This document shows, in pieces, positions 34,334 to 41,946 of a stretch of DNA of 51,643 nucleotides. Location of the stretch: IMG/VR virus record IMGVR_UViG_3300009124_000023, positions 1 to 51,643 of that record; one strand, written 5' to 3'. The notes below the pieces were generated by a model. That model was given only the letters and a program-made list of their open reading frames with translations. It did not search any database and was not told the origin of the DNA. Within the stretch, counting starts at the first letter, position 1. Each line of letters opens with the position of its first letter. A program made the position numbers and the translations under genes. Origin of the DNA: a virus.

Positions 34334-36047
34334 TCCAGTTTTCTCCTACTTTAAATTCACCATCAAGAGGACATCTTAAATTATAATGTTCTCCTGCATC
34401 AATTATAGATTGTACAGCTAACTGCCCAACCTTATTGACTTGGCATTGTCTAACTTCTATCTGCCACTCATCGTGTATGTTGGCAACAAACTTATAATCA
34501 ATGTCAGATAATTGTAATCTATTATCTAACAGAGCTAAACCTTTTTTCATAACAATAGCACCTGCACTTTGTAATAAAGTATTCAAAGCAGCATGTGCCG
34601 TTCTAACAAATACCTTTCTGCCGTCTAATGCCTTGAGGTATTTTTTTGTTGCTGCTCTTTGAACCCTATCTCTAAGTGTCTTGAATGATGGCTTATTAGC
34701 AAAGAAATGTTTTCTAATTCTTGAACCATCTCCTTTAGTTCCTCCAACCACTTTTCCAAGCTTTTCATCTCCTGCTCCGTACATGAGGGCATAGATGAAT
34801 GTCTTCGCCTGATTTCTAGATTCAAGTCCAGCAAGTTTTTGATTAGAGGTGTGTACGTCTCCATTAATGATTTCATTTATAAAGTCCTCATCTTTCATGT
34901 AGTGAGCTAACATTCTTATTTCAAGACCACTAGCATCCACTCCAATTAATTTATAATCTTCATCGACAATCCAACAAGCACGACATTCCTTACCATAAGG
35001 TGAAGCAAGGCTAGGAACTTGAGCCATGTTAGGATTTCTATGTGTCATCCTGCCGGTGATTGTACCATTAGGAATAACAAAACCATGCACACGACCATCA
35101 TCTCGGACTGCTTCAATCCATGAATCAATCTGTGCTATGCGTTTTTGTAGTAATAAATATTCAGCTATAAGTTTAGCTTCATAAATATGTGTAATCTCAG
35201 ATAGAGTTTTCTCATCAACAATCGGTTGTCCTGTCGGAGTAAATCTCTCCGGCTTCCAACCCATCTCTGTTAAGTATTCTCCTATCTGTTTTCTAGAACC
35301 AAGATTGAATGGCTCAAGCTTTCGTCTCATAAAAGGTTTAGTGTCACCCGTACTCAGACAGTCCTGATATTCGTCATCAGTCAAACCTCTTTTAGAAAGA
35401 GAGCCATCCTTCTTGATATATGGTGTTACAAGTTTATCGTCTACCCATCTAGGTTTAAACGTCTTGTGAACTTCGTCTTCAACTTCTTGTAGTCTTTCTC
35501 TGAGCTGAGCAAGTAAAAGAGCAGCAGCTTTACCATCAAACTTAAAGCCGTTGTCTTCCTGTGTTCGCATAACTTTCGCTACTTGATGTTCAAGTTCAAC
35601 ACTTTCTTTAGAGAATCCTATTGATTCTTGTTTAAGTTTTTTATAAACCAAAGTATTTAATTGCACATCCCTTACACAATATTGCAACATTTCAGAAGAA
35701 TAATTTTGATAGTCTTCAAATTCAATCTTACGATAACGTAAACGATATCCCCAGTTGTCAAGGCTATGTCCACCTTCTCGTGTTGGATTAAACAATCTTG
35801 ATAAGACTAAAGTATCAACAACATTGTCAGTTAATTTAACATCACTAAACTTTTCAACCATTGGAATATCAAAGCCAAGTATGTTATGACCTATAAGTTG
35901 CTCAGCAGATTCTAAGAGTTCATAACCTTTGTCCAAATTATCTGGACCAAACTTATAAATCTTGTTTGAATCTACATCTTGAGCAACGATACACCAAATC
36001 TTAGTGGCATTTAAATCATCTGTCTCAATGTCAAATACTAATTTCAA
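34320..36047 (-). CDS. DNA polymerase, family A with 3'-5' exonuclease
   Basis: A 575-residue replicative polymerase. Exonuclease: D6-I-E8-T-D (Exo I), G-H-N-I-L-G-F-D (Exo II), Y-C-V-R-D (Exo III), all acidic residues present. Polymerase: motif A with D371 (G-V-D-A-S-G-L-E-I-R), motif B with K415 (A-K-T-F-I-Y419-A-L-M-Y-G), motif C with H-D526-E. Y419 is the position of E. coli Phe762; Tyr there is the T7-type state and favours fast synthesis. It is shorter than T7 gp5 (704), with a reduced thumb or insertion regions. Start overlaps the primase-helicase stop (ATGA). Confidence 0.95.
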   Translation of the reverse strand: MKLVFDIETDDLNATKIWCIVAQDVDSNKIYKFGPDNLDKGYELLESAEQLIGHNILGFDIPMVEKFSDVKLTDNVVDTLVLSRLFNPTREGGHSLDNWGYRLRYRKIEFEDYQNYSSEMLQYCVRDVQLNTLVYKKLKQESIGFSKESVELEHQVAKVMRTQEDNGFKFDGKAAALLLAQLRERLQEVEDEVHKTFKPRWVDDKLVTPYIKKDGSLSKRGLTDDEYQDCLSTGDTKPFMRRKLEPFNLGSRKQIGEYLTEMGWKPERFTPTGQPIVDEKTLSEITHIYEAKLIAEYLLLQKRIAQIDSWIEAVRDDGRVHGFVIPNGTITGRMTHRNPNMAQVPSLASPYGKECRACWIVDEDYKLIGVDASGLEIRMLAHYMKDEDFINEIINGDVHTSNQKLAGLESRNQAKTFIYALMYGAGDEKLGKVVGGTKGDGSRIRKHFFANKPSFKTLRDRVQRAATKKYLKALDGRKVFVRTAHAALNTLLQSAGAIVMKKGLALLDNRLQLSDIDYKFVANIHDEWQIEVRQCQVNKVGQLAVQSIIDAGEHYNLRCPLDGEFKVGENWSETH

Positions 36048-37735
36048 AAAGCTTCTCCTGCTTCTCCTTTCAAGTCATCAAAGTCTTCTACTATTTCTGA
36101 TAGACGACCTGTATCACCATCGTAAATTAAACTTGTAGCCAAGCCAACATCACCAGTGTAACGAGACTTTAATATACGCATCCTTGTAGTGCGTGACTCA
36201 TCTGGGTCAGTTGATTGTTGGTTACGTTCAAGGGCAATTACACAATCAGATAACTGAGCAATACTGTTAGACCCTCTCAAATGTGAGAGACTAACTTGTA
36301 TGCCGTTCTCGTGTCCCTTATTACCATCAACACGTCTGAGGTGTGAGACCAGAATAATACCTGCTCCTGTTTCCTCAACCATGCTTCTTAGTCTGGTCAT
36401 AATATTATCAATAGCTCTACGTTCATCACCTTCAGATGTAGCACTTACTAACATGTGAAGATGGTCAACAACCACCCACTTACAACCACAACCGACAATC
36501 ATAAATCTTAACTTACTAAAGATTTCTTCAATGTCATTGGTGCCGAAGTGAGCATGAACCCATACTCTATTTTTATTTTCACCATCATAAAGAATATCAA
36601 ACAGCTTATCTATTTCTTCTTGAGAAAACTGTTCTCTAACTTGGTCAATGTAAAGTCTAGCATTAGCTTCGATGGAAAGAATACCATCAATGGTTCTCCT
36701 CCAATCTTCTTCTAAGGCTATGACACCTACGTTGTCGTTAGTCTGTTTGATGAGCCAGTGTTCTAACTCTCGTGTTACTGATGACTTACCAAGTCCAGTT
36801 CCTCCAGTTACAGTAAGCAACTCACCTTGTCTTATACCATAGAGTTTCTTGTTTAAACCTTCCCAAGGATAAGGAATGCTTTCTTTCTTTTCTCTGTTAT
36901 GAAATTTATCTCTAGCTTCAGAGACATTGATAACTCCACTCGGAGTATAAGTCTTAGCACTCCACCAAGCTTCAACAAACTCTTTATGCTTGTTGTTTTT
37001 GAGCATGTCGTTAGGGTCTTTCCACCCATTCGGCATGGTCATTATCTTACACTTAGATGGTTTAAACAGTCTAGCAACTTTTATGGCAGCTTCGTTACCT
37101 GCTTTATCATTATCAAAAGCAAGGATAACATTCTCAAACTGCTCTAAAAATTCAAGACTTTCTTTGATATCTTTAACAGCACCAGCAGCTCCACGTTTAA
37201 TTGAAACCACTGCCCACTTACTACCAAGCAACTCATAAGCCGCCATTGCATCACATTCACCTTCGGTTACAGTAATGTATTTGCCTGACTTAAATAGTTG
37301 TTGCCCAAACAAACCAGTCTCTTCAAAAGAACCTGAGAGATAAAACCTCTTGTCTTTTGCATACCTAGTTTTGGTAGCACTTAGTTCATGTGCTGTGTAA
37401 TAAGGATAGAAATGTTGAATAACATCTCCAGCTCTATCGTGTAAGACAGTCACACCATATCGTTGTGCTGTTGCCTTACTTATTCTCCTGTCGGTTAAGT
37501 CAGCAAACGTGCCTTGACCAACTGGATTATCATAAGAGGTAGATGTCTTCGGTGTTTCTTTTACAACTTTCATAATCTCTCCATCGAATAAATTATCATA
37601 GTCTTTCATAAATTCACCACAACTAAAACATTTAGCTGAACCATCTTTGTTGACACCAACTGCATCGCTGGAATCACAAAGAGGACAAGGTTGATGAACC
37701 TTATCAAAGCCATTATCCATTGTCGCCCTCATCAT
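36044..37735 (-). CDS. Primase-helicase, T7 gp4 type
   Basis: A 563-residue bifunctional protein, close to T7 gp4A (566). Zinc-binding domain: C17, C20, C36, C39. TOPRIM primase core: E158 (T-E-G-E-C-D-A) and D208/D210 (A-F-D-N-D). DnaB-type helicase: Walker A G-G-T-G-L-G-K-S at 311-318, Walker B V-V-V-D-H-L-H, and S-H-L-R-R and L-R-G-S-N-S-I-A-Q late motifs. It unwinds the fork and lays primers for the adjacent polymerase. Start uncertain by a few residues (ATGATG region). Confidence 0.95.
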   Translation of the reverse strand: MMRATMDNGFDKVHQPCPLCDSSDAVGVNKDGSAKCFSCGEFMKDYDNLFDGEIMKVVKETPKTSTSYDNPVGQGTFADLTDRRISKATAQRYGVTVLHDRAGDVIQHFYPYYTAHELSATKTRYAKDKRFYLSGSFEETGLFGQQLFKSGKYITVTEGECDAMAAYELLGSKWAVVSIKRGAAGAVKDIKESLEFLEQFENVILAFDNDKAGNEAAIKVARLFKPSKCKIMTMPNGWKDPNDMLKNNKHKEFVEAWWSAKTYTPSGVINVSEARDKFHNREKKESIPYPWEGLNKKLYGIRQGELLTVTGGTGLGKSSVTRELEHWLIKQTNDNVGVIALEEDWRRTIDGILSIEANARLYIDQVREQFSQEEIDKLFDILYDGENKNRVWVHAHFGTNDIEEIFSKLRFMIVGCGCKWVVVDHLHMLVSATSEGDERRAIDNIMTRLRSMVEETGAGIILVSHLRRVDGNKGHENGIQVSLSHLRGSNSIAQLSDCVIALERNQQSTDPDESRTTRMRILKSRYTGDVGLATSLIYDGDTGRLSEIVEDFDDLKGEAGEAF

Positions 37736-37737
37736 GC

Positions 37738-37977
37738 TTAGCTATCTTTCTTAGCTTTCGAATCAGATTCTTCTTTAGCAGTTTCTTGTTCTACTAAAGC
37801 TTCTTCTGTAAGCAAAGGTCTCAACTCTTCTTGCAACTTATCGTTGGATTTCTGAATTGATATTTGAAACTGATTGTTAAAAGCAATCTGACTTACATAA
37901 GCTTGAACTTGTTGTCTAGCTTGAGGGTCAGTAAGCTTTTCAGTTTCATACGTTTTACCATCAAAATTAATTATCAT
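37738..37977 (-). CDS. Hypothetical protein, 79 residues
   Basis: Begins M-I-I-N-F-D-G-K-T-Y-E, followed by a helical Gln-rich segment and an acidic/Lys C-terminus. Proteins with this M-I-I-N-F-D-G-K opening are common in marine phages without known function. Separated by two bases from each neighbour in the replication operon. Confidence 0.65.
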   Translation of the reverse strand: MIINFDGKTYETEKLTDPQARQQVQAYVSQIAFNNQFQISIQKSNDKLQEELRPLLTEEALVEQETAKEESDSKAKKDS

Positions 37978-37979
37978 AA

Positions 37980-38384
37980 TTAAAACTCCTCATTATCAGG
38001 GTCTTGTTCCCCATACTCAACTAACTTAGTTACCTTCACAGCTACTAGCTCTGCAAATGTACCGAAGTCATTTGAATAAGATTTAAATTTAACAGTCACT
38101 TCACTACCATTACCAACCAAAGTATCTAAGTCATTACCATCGGTATCGACTAGCCTAGGTGCTGGATTGGTAGCTCCATCTCTGTTAGCTACACGCTTCG
38201 CAAATTTGAATGCTGGTTGGTCATACTTCTCTTGTCCAGATTTATCTCTGACACGAGAAAGACCCATACCTTCAAGCCTATCTGCTTCTGCTTCATCAGT
38301 CAATAAGTATATAACATACTGACCGAACTTATTAGGAGTGGACACACTAGCCCACATCGCATTTCCGTTAGCATATTCTGCCAT
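37980..38384 (-). CDS. Putative single-stranded DNA-binding protein
   Basis: A 134-residue protein, first gene of the replication operon. Beta-rich body with aromatic residues (W11, F20, Y23) and a late V-T-V-K-F-K-S-Y-S-N segment compatible with an OB fold. The C-terminal tail (G-E-Q-D-P-D-N-E-E-F) is acidic and ends in Phe, the classic feature of phage and bacterial ssDNA-binding proteins that recruits polymerase and helicase. GGAGG ribosome site 8 bases upstream. Confidence 0.78.
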   Translation of the reverse strand: MAEYANGNAMWASVSTPNKFGQYVIYLLTDEAEADRLEGMGLSRVRDKSGQEKYDQPAFKFAKRVANRDGATNPAPRLVDTDGNDLDTLVGNGSEVTVKFKSYSNDFGTFAELVAVKVTKLVEYGEQDPDNEEF

Positions 38385-38419
38385 ATTTATAATCCTCCAT
38401 TAGATTAATTTACTGCAAA

Positions 38420-38448
38420 AGTCTAGCACATTTTTGCTCATTTGTAAA
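38420..38448 (-). promoter_or_regulatory. Candidate sigma-70 promoter of the replication operon
   Basis: On the minus strand TTTACA (38443-38448), a 17-base spacer and TAGACT (38420-38425) would start transcription near 38413, about 30 bases before the ssDNA-binding gene. It lies immediately after the terminator of the early operon, as expected for a new unit. Confidence 0.5.
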
Positions 38449-38458
38449 ATATTTGTTT

Positions 38459-38501
38459 GAAAAAAAGAATGCCTGTTTGAGGTATGGACAGGCTGCCATT
38501 C
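38459..38501 (-). terminator. Rho-independent terminator of the early small-gene operon
   Basis: On the minus strand GCCTGT and ACAGGC (plus 38488-38493 and 38471-38476) pair around an 11-base loop, with GAAT/ATTC extending the stem across a bulge, followed by seven T. It separates the early cluster (38.6-41.9 kb) from the replication operon. Confidence 0.75.
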
Positions 38502-38513
38502 AAGCAGATTTGA

Positions 38514-38564
38514 GTAACACACAGAGAGGTTATAATTAATACGAGGGCGATGTGTTACACCTCT
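38514..38564. other. Interleaved inverted repeats (pseudoknot-like order)
   Basis: GTAACACA (38514-38521) pairs with TGTGTTAC (38551-38558) and AGAGGT (38525-38530) with ACCTCT (38559-38564). The arms are interleaved (a-b-a'-b'), so as RNA they could form an H-type pseudoknot, or as DNA overlapping operator half-sites. The remaining sequence of the 38385-38628 gap holds only the terminator and candidate promoter described separately. Confidence 0.45.
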
Positions 38565-38628
38565 AAAAAAATCGTGACTAGGATTTAAGGGAGATTTAAT
38601 ATGAATAAACATTGGTGTTCTCCTTAGG

Positions 38629-38733
38629 CTATCCTAGCCACAAACTAAAAGCAAGGGGTTGTTCATATAGAGTAGCGTAGTCTTTAGTTAAAAAGTCAAA
38701 CTCTCTAAACAGGATTGTTCCTTTAAGTCCCAT
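38629..38733 (-). CDS. Possible 34-residue peptide
   Basis: An ATG preceded by AAGAGGA, giving M-G-L-K-G-T-I-L-F-R-E-F-D-F. A longer in-frame start (38832) would overlap the preceding gene by 71 bases and has a less plausible N-terminus. Last frame of the early operon, just before its terminator. Weak evidence. Confidence 0.35.
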   Translation of the reverse strand: MGLKGTILFREFDFLTKDYATLYEQPLAFSLWLG

Positions 38734-38761
38734 CCTCTTCTTAGGACACCTTGCAAACTGT

Positions 38762-39244
38762 TTAAACACTCCACCAAATGGGTCTGGCTCTGCCCTTCTC
38801 CCATTTAGCATAGTGCTTCTCATGTATGACATAATCTCTATATGCCAATACAGGGTCTTGTTTCTTATATTGGTCTGGCATTGCTAAGGCAACAGGGGTC
38901 ATATCTGTTTGAGATATGTTTACAGGAGTTCTCGACAATGCCACTACCAATCTTTTACATGCGTGTTCTTTAGTGTATCTGTATTCATATTCGTCTAACA
39001 AGCTGGTAAAGTGTTTAAACAACCAGTTATAATTACTAGACGATGCTCTTGCCCAAACTGTGCAAGGATGATTCTTATATGCTTCTTTGTATAACCCTAC
39101 CTCATCGGCATACTCATTACCATCCAACACTCTATGAGCTGTGCAAAGCATTTGTGCAGTTTCTAATACCATCTTGACTAACATCTTATCGGGTTGTGAA
39201 ATTGCTGCAACCTTTGCATTTGTATCTGTAAAAAATATATTCAT
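38762..39244 (-). CDS. Conserved phage protein, endonuclease V-like in marine phages
   Basis: A 160-residue protein with the widespread opening M-N-I-F-x-x-D-x-x-A followed by D-K-M-L-V-K-M-V-L-E-T-A-Q-M-L-C-T-A-H-R, then K-N-H-P-C-T-V-W-A-R-A-S and N-Y-N-W-L. In marine phages proteins of this family are usually hypothetical, sometimes annotated as pyrimidine-dimer glycosylase. The His/Lys/Glu pattern would allow catalysis, but the function is unproven. ATGA overlap with the upstream gene. Confidence 0.75.
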   Translation of the reverse strand: MNIFFTDTNAKVAAISQPDKMLVKMVLETAQMLCTAHRVLDGNEYADEVGLYKEAYKNHPCTVWARASSSNYNWLFKHFTSLLDEYEYRYTKEHACKRLVVALSRTPVNISQTDMTPVALAMPDQYKKQDPVLAYRDYVIHEKHYAKWEKGRARPIWWSV

Positions 39245-39486
39245 TGTGTTACTTCACTTAACAGTGGTTCAACCAAATCAAACACACCATCATCAAACAA
39301 GAATAAAATATTACCATTGTTTGTAATGTGAGTATTATAAGTAATCTTGTCATCATAGTCAAACTCTTCTTCCAACCTTTGCTTAAATTTTTCAGCATTC
39401 TTTGGAGTCAAAGACCAAGCATACTGAATAGGTGCTTCAGGATGTTCTTCGTGATATGTGCCTCTGTAACCCTCTACTTCACTCAT
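39241..39486 (-). CDS. Hypothetical protein, 81 residues
   Basis: Acidic alpha/beta protein with Y-A-W-S-L-T-P-K-N-A-E-K-F-K-Q-R-L and a late N-I-L-F-L-F-D-D-G-V strand. Overlaps by 4 bases with both neighbours. Family not recognised; part of the early small-gene cluster. Confidence 0.6.
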   Translation of the reverse strand: MSEVEGYRGTYHEEHPEAPIQYAWSLTPKNAEKFKQRLEEEFDYDDKITYNTHITNNGNILFLFDDGVFDLVEPLLSEVTQ

Positions 39487-39737
39487 GCCGCACCTATTTG
39501 TTCTGCCATATCATTGATATCTTTGTTTGAGATAGAATCAATAGCTTGTTTAGATAAAAACCTTATCATAGATTTATAGATAAACATATCGTTTATAGTT
39601 GTCGGAGTTGTCAATGCTTCTTCAGTAACAAACTCTAAGCAATCGTTAAGCAAATCTTTTCTTTCAAATAAAACCCACTCGTCTTTAACAACATCTACTA
39701 CTCGTTCTTTAATTTGTGTATTCACATCATTACTCAT
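39483..39737 (-). CDS. Hypothetical protein, 84 residues
   Basis: Start placed at 39737 (M-S-N-D-V-N-T-Q-I-K-E-R), where GGAGAA lies upstream; the in-frame ATG 21 bases earlier falls within the previous gene and has no ribosome site. The product is acidic and helical. Function unknown. Confidence 0.6.
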   Translation of the reverse strand: MSNDVNTQIKERVVDVVKDEWVLFERKDLLNDCLEFVTEEALTTPTTINDMFIYKSMIRFLSKQAIDSISNKDINDMAEQIGAA

Positions 39738-39915
39738 TATCGTTCTCCGTAAAATCAAATTTCATTTCATACATTTCTTCAAATATCTTTTTACCTTCTG
39801 TAAAAGATAATTCTTTTTCACCATATATATATCTTTCTTCGTTAGTTAATTGTAACCAATAACTAAAGTTCTGATAAGGTGTTAATTTATCATCCCATTT
39901 CCAAACTTTATCCAT
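39730..39915 (-). CDS. Hypothetical protein, 61 residues, GTTTAAAC between ribosome site and start
   Basis: M-D-K-V-W-K-W-D-D-K-L-T-P-Y-Q, an acidic aromatic-rich helical protein. The leader reads GGAGG, then GTTTAAAC, then ATG, so the ribosome-binding region overlaps one of the recurrent palindromes. First gene after the 9-bp repeat array; function unknown. Confidence 0.6.
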   Translation of the reverse strand: MDKVWKWDDKLTPYQNFSYWLQLTNEERYIYGEKELSFTEGKKIFEEMYEMKFDFTENDNE

Positions 39916-39939
39916 CGTTTAAACCTCCTTAAAGTTTAT

Positions 39940-40011
39940 ATTATAAGTATTATAAATATTATAAGTATTATAAATATTATAAGTATTATAAGTATTATAA
40001 ATATTATAACA
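39940..40011. repeat. Nine-base tandem repeat array, ATTATAAGT/ATTATAAAT
   Basis: Eight head-to-tail nonamers, alternating mostly between ATTATAAGT and ATTATAAAT, inside a 183-base non-coding gap (39925-40107) that is almost pure A/T. It would melt readily and could be a replication unwinding element or a binding array. Directly upstream (minus strand) of the 39730-39915 gene. Confidence 0.9.
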
Positions 40012-40107
40012 TATATTATAAATAATATTTATATTAATATTATAATCATTATTATTATTTATATTATAATATCTTGTAAGATAGGGTAGCATTTTTTAAA
40101 ACAAAAG

Positions 40108-40317
40108 TCAAGAAATTAATCTACTTTTTTTCTTCCTGTCTTGCCACCAAGTTAGCTTCAGTTTAAATTTGAGGTTAAGTTCCTCGTTTTCACACCAATC
40201 TCTAACAAAGTATGCCCACTTCCTACCTTCGTAGACATCAAATAATTTATAACCACAAGGCACATTACGACCTTCGTTGCCATAAAAATATATTTGATAT
40301 CTACCTATACACTTCAT
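40108..40317 (-). CDS. Hypothetical protein, 69 residues
   Basis: Start set at 40317, giving ATGA overlap with the preceding gene; the upstream in-frame ATG lies inside that gene. M-K-C-I-G-R-Y-Q-I-Y-F-Y-G-N-E-G, aromatic-rich, ending in a basic K-K-K-S-R tail. Followed by the A/T repeat array. Function unknown. Confidence 0.6.
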   Translation of the reverse strand: MKCIGRYQIYFYGNEGRNVPCGYKLFDVYEGRKWAYFVRDWCENEELNLKFKLKLTWWQDRKKKSRLIS

Positions 40318-40502
40318 AATAATTTCAATACCCAATTCTCTGCCACATCTTCAGCATAGCTTTCTGAATGGTCATAACATTCCACAGTTCTGATATAATC
40401 ATCACCTTTGTAAAGCCTTACACAATACCCATTAGTGGTTTTCATTACATCAGCATTCCTCTTATGAGGCTCTCCATATTTCGATACAAGTTCAACTTTC
40501 AT
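40314..40502 (-). CDS. Hypothetical protein, 62 residues
   Basis: M-K-V-E-L-V-S-K-Y-G-E-P-H-K-R, small alpha/beta protein, with GGAAGAA upstream of its start and overlaps on both sides (11 and 4 bases). No family recognised. Confidence 0.6.
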   Translation of the reverse strand: MKVELVSKYGEPHKRNADVMKTTNGYCVRLYKGDDYIRTVECYDHSESYAEDVAENWVLKLL

Positions 40503-40764
40503 TGTATTCTTCCTCCAATTTTAAAATTACAAAGTCAAGAAAGGACTGTTTAAACATGTCCATATCCCAACCCCTTCTAGTATGTGTAACAAATTCCAAG
40601 ATTAAATCGTTAGAAACCTTAACACTCTTGCCAAGTTCTGCCATTCTCTCTCGTACACTTGCTACATCTACTGCCCAAATAACTCTCGCTGAGTTGTTGT
40701 CTTCCCAATCTGACAAGCCTTGCCAATCTGGATTCGTTCTGCGTTTCTCAAACTTTGTCATCAT
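40492..40764 (-). CDS. Hypothetical protein, 90 residues
   Basis: Start set at the ATGATG pair (40764 or 40761), which overlaps the end of the previous gene; a longer frame would run further back over that gene. M-T-K-F-E-K-R-R-T-N-P-D-W-Q-G-L-S, basic at first, then helical and acidic at the C-terminus. A GTTTAAAC palindrome (40548-40555) lies inside the coding sequence. Confidence 0.55.
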   Translation of the reverse strand: MMTKFEKRRTNPDWQGLSDWEDNNSARVIWAVDVASVRERMAELGKSVKVSNDLILEFVTHTRRGWDMDMFKQSFLDFVILKLEEEYNES

Positions 40765-40933
40765 TATCTTTAAAAGCCCATAGAGTAATATCTGTTTCAA
40801 AGTTTAGTTCATAACTTTTCTTACCTATCTCAATCGTTGGATAATCAATAACGCTAACTTTGGTATCAAGTTCTGTACTAATATATCTAATGATTGCTTC
40901 TGTTACTTCCTCGCCATCTAATTTAATTCTCAT
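40748..40933 (-). CDS. Hypothetical protein, 61 residues
   Basis: M-R-I-K-L-D-G-E-E-V-T-E-A-I-I-R-Y-I, acidic alpha/beta; strong AGGAGG ribosome site six bases upstream, located in the end of the preceding gene, with ATGA coupling. Function unknown. Confidence 0.62.
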   Translation of the reverse strand: MRIKLDGEEVTEAIIRYISTELDTKVSVIDYPTIEIGKKSYELNFETDITLWAFKDNDDKV

Positions 40934-41106
40934 TTCACCTCCTGCTTGTAATCTTTTAATGCCATATCAATAGCTGTTTCTGGTCTACCATCAATAGGAA
41001 AATACCAATCTCTGAAACCTTTGGGATATTTCAAGCCTCTAATTTTAACTGTAAAGGCAATAGGTTTCCCTTTGTTGTGAGCTACCTTAGCTATTTTAAC
41101 TTTCAT
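40930..41106 (-). CDS. Hypothetical protein, 58 residues
   Basis: The frame fills the gap between two genes, with ATGA overlap at its end and GGAGGTAAC upstream of its ATG. M-K-V-K-I-A-K-V-A-H-N-K-G-K-P, a basic beta-rich N-terminal half, then Y-P-K-G-F-R-D-W-Y-F-P-I-D-G. Function unknown. Confidence 0.62.
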   Translation of the reverse strand: MKVKIAKVAHNKGKPIAFTVKIRGLKYPKGFRDWYFPIDGRPETAIDMALKDYKQEVK

Positions 41107-41278
41107 TAGTTACCTCCTCAATACCAAATTCTAGATAAACATTCTCATCTAAATCATCTAACCAGACATCTTGCACTTCATACCAGACCTCCTCACCATC
41201 TTCGTTCTGAGTTAGAAGCTCAACAGAAGCTTTAGGATTACAGTCTTTTAAGTAATCTAATAATTGTTTAACTCTCAT
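41096..41278 (-). CDS. Hypothetical acidic protein, 60 residues
   Basis: Start set at 41278 (M-R-V-K-Q-L-L-D-Y-L), with GAGGAG upstream; the longer frame from 41359 would begin in the middle of the zinc-ribbon gene. Very acidic second half with D-V-W-L-D-D-L-D-E-N. The pattern K-Q-L-L-D-x-L ... E-V ... V-x-L is common among small phage proteins of unknown role. Confidence 0.62.
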   Translation of the reverse strand: MRVKQLLDYLKDCNPKASVELLTQNEDGEEVWYEVQDVWLDDLDENVYLEFGIEEVTNES

Positions 41279-41423
41279 TATTCTCCTCCTCATAACAAAC
41301 ACCACAAAGCATTGCATCTTTAGGCACTTCATTAATAGTTTTATAACCTTTACTTTCATAATTGTTATAGTCGGTTATATAATCAGCTTTATAACCACAC
41401 TCGTTGCAACAACCTCTACTCAT
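41268..41423 (-). CDS. Small zinc-ribbon protein, 51 residues
   Basis: Contains two C-x-x-C knuckles (C-N-E-C near the start and C-G-V-C near residue 40), the layout of a zinc ribbon. Strong GAGGAGGTG ribosome site; ATG at 41423 or the adjacent one at 41426. Overlaps both neighbours. Early phage zinc ribbons often bind nucleic acid or host transcription proteins, which is only a possibility here. Confidence 0.6.
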   Translation of the reverse strand: MSRGCCNECGYKADYITDYNNYESKGYKTINEVPKDAMLCGVCYEEENNES

Positions 41424-41508
41424 CATTCACCTCCTCTTTGTTATCTTCTCCTACGATACCTTTAACAATCATATCAACGTAGTCATCAATTACTTTATCA
41501 TCAATCAT
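41416..41508 (-). CDS. Possible 30-residue acidic peptide
   Basis: M-I-D-D-K-V-I-D-D-Y-V-D-M-I, with GGAGG upstream and ATGA coupling to the previous gene; it spans a gap that is otherwise empty. Very short, so the call is tentative. Confidence 0.45.
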   Translation of the reverse strand: MIDDKVIDDYVDMIVKGIVGEDNKEEVNDE

Positions 41509-41756
41509 ACTGCCTCCGTTAAGACCTTGCAAGAATCATCAACAATATTGTCTAAACTAAATCTCTTTGTCTGACCTGTGCCAACTTCTCTTGCTGTGAT
41601 ATACTCTGGATGTATCTCTCTGACCGATACTAGCCGTTGAGATATCTCCTCAATCTCGTCATACTTGACATACCTAAAAGATAACAAAACGCTATCAATA
41701 TCTACATTGCTATACAAAGCTTGTGCAATCGCATATTCGTTTTTAGTTAGTTCCAT
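41505..41756 (-). CDS. Hypothetical protein, 83 residues
   Basis: M-E-L-T-K-N-E-Y-A-I-A-Q-A-L, helical N-terminus then a beta-rich part with V-R-E-I-H-P-E-Y-I-T-A-R and K-R-F-S-L-D-N-I. GGAGGAA ribosome site, 14-base overlap with the upstream gene. Function unknown. Confidence 0.6.
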   Translation of the reverse strand: MELTKNEYAIAQALYSNVDIDSVLLSFRYVKYDEIEEISQRLVSVREIHPEYITAREVGTGQTKRFSLDNIVDDSCKVLTEAV

Positions 41757-41913
41757 TCTTCCTCCTTACAACATAACCTTGATTATTTATTTTATACTCT
41801 TTTAATTGTTGCCAAGTCAAGCCACCCATATAAATATTAGAATACTTATCTTCAGCATTCACTTTAAAATTTACAAAATATTTTTTGCCCTGATAGTAAT
41901 AAAAATCTATCAT
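41743..41913 (-). CDS. Hypothetical protein, 56 residues, first gene after the structured leader
   Basis: Start set at 41913, five bases after a GGAGGTG ribosome site; the in-frame ATG at 41940 has no site and would include the GTTTAAAC palindrome. M-I-D-F-Y-Y-Y-Q-G-K-K-Y-F, Tyr-rich, ending basic. It is preceded by the four-way-junction fold. Function unknown. Confidence 0.6.
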   Translation of the reverse strand: MIDFYYYQGKKYFVNFKVNAEDKYSNIYMGGLTWQQLKEYKINNQGYVVRRKNGTN

Positions 41914-41946
41914 GTTACACCTCCGTTTAAACACCCTCAAAAAACT

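Noticed and set aside
38400-38612. Minus-strand frame of 70 codons in the gap before the ssDNA-binding gene
   Set aside because: It runs through the terminator hairpin, interleaved repeats and candidate promoter, and has no ribosome site; the gap is better read as regulatory.
39940-40011. CRISPR array
   Set aside because: Units are directly adjacent nonamers without spacers, and no cas genes are present apart from a Cas4-like nuclease fold common in phages.
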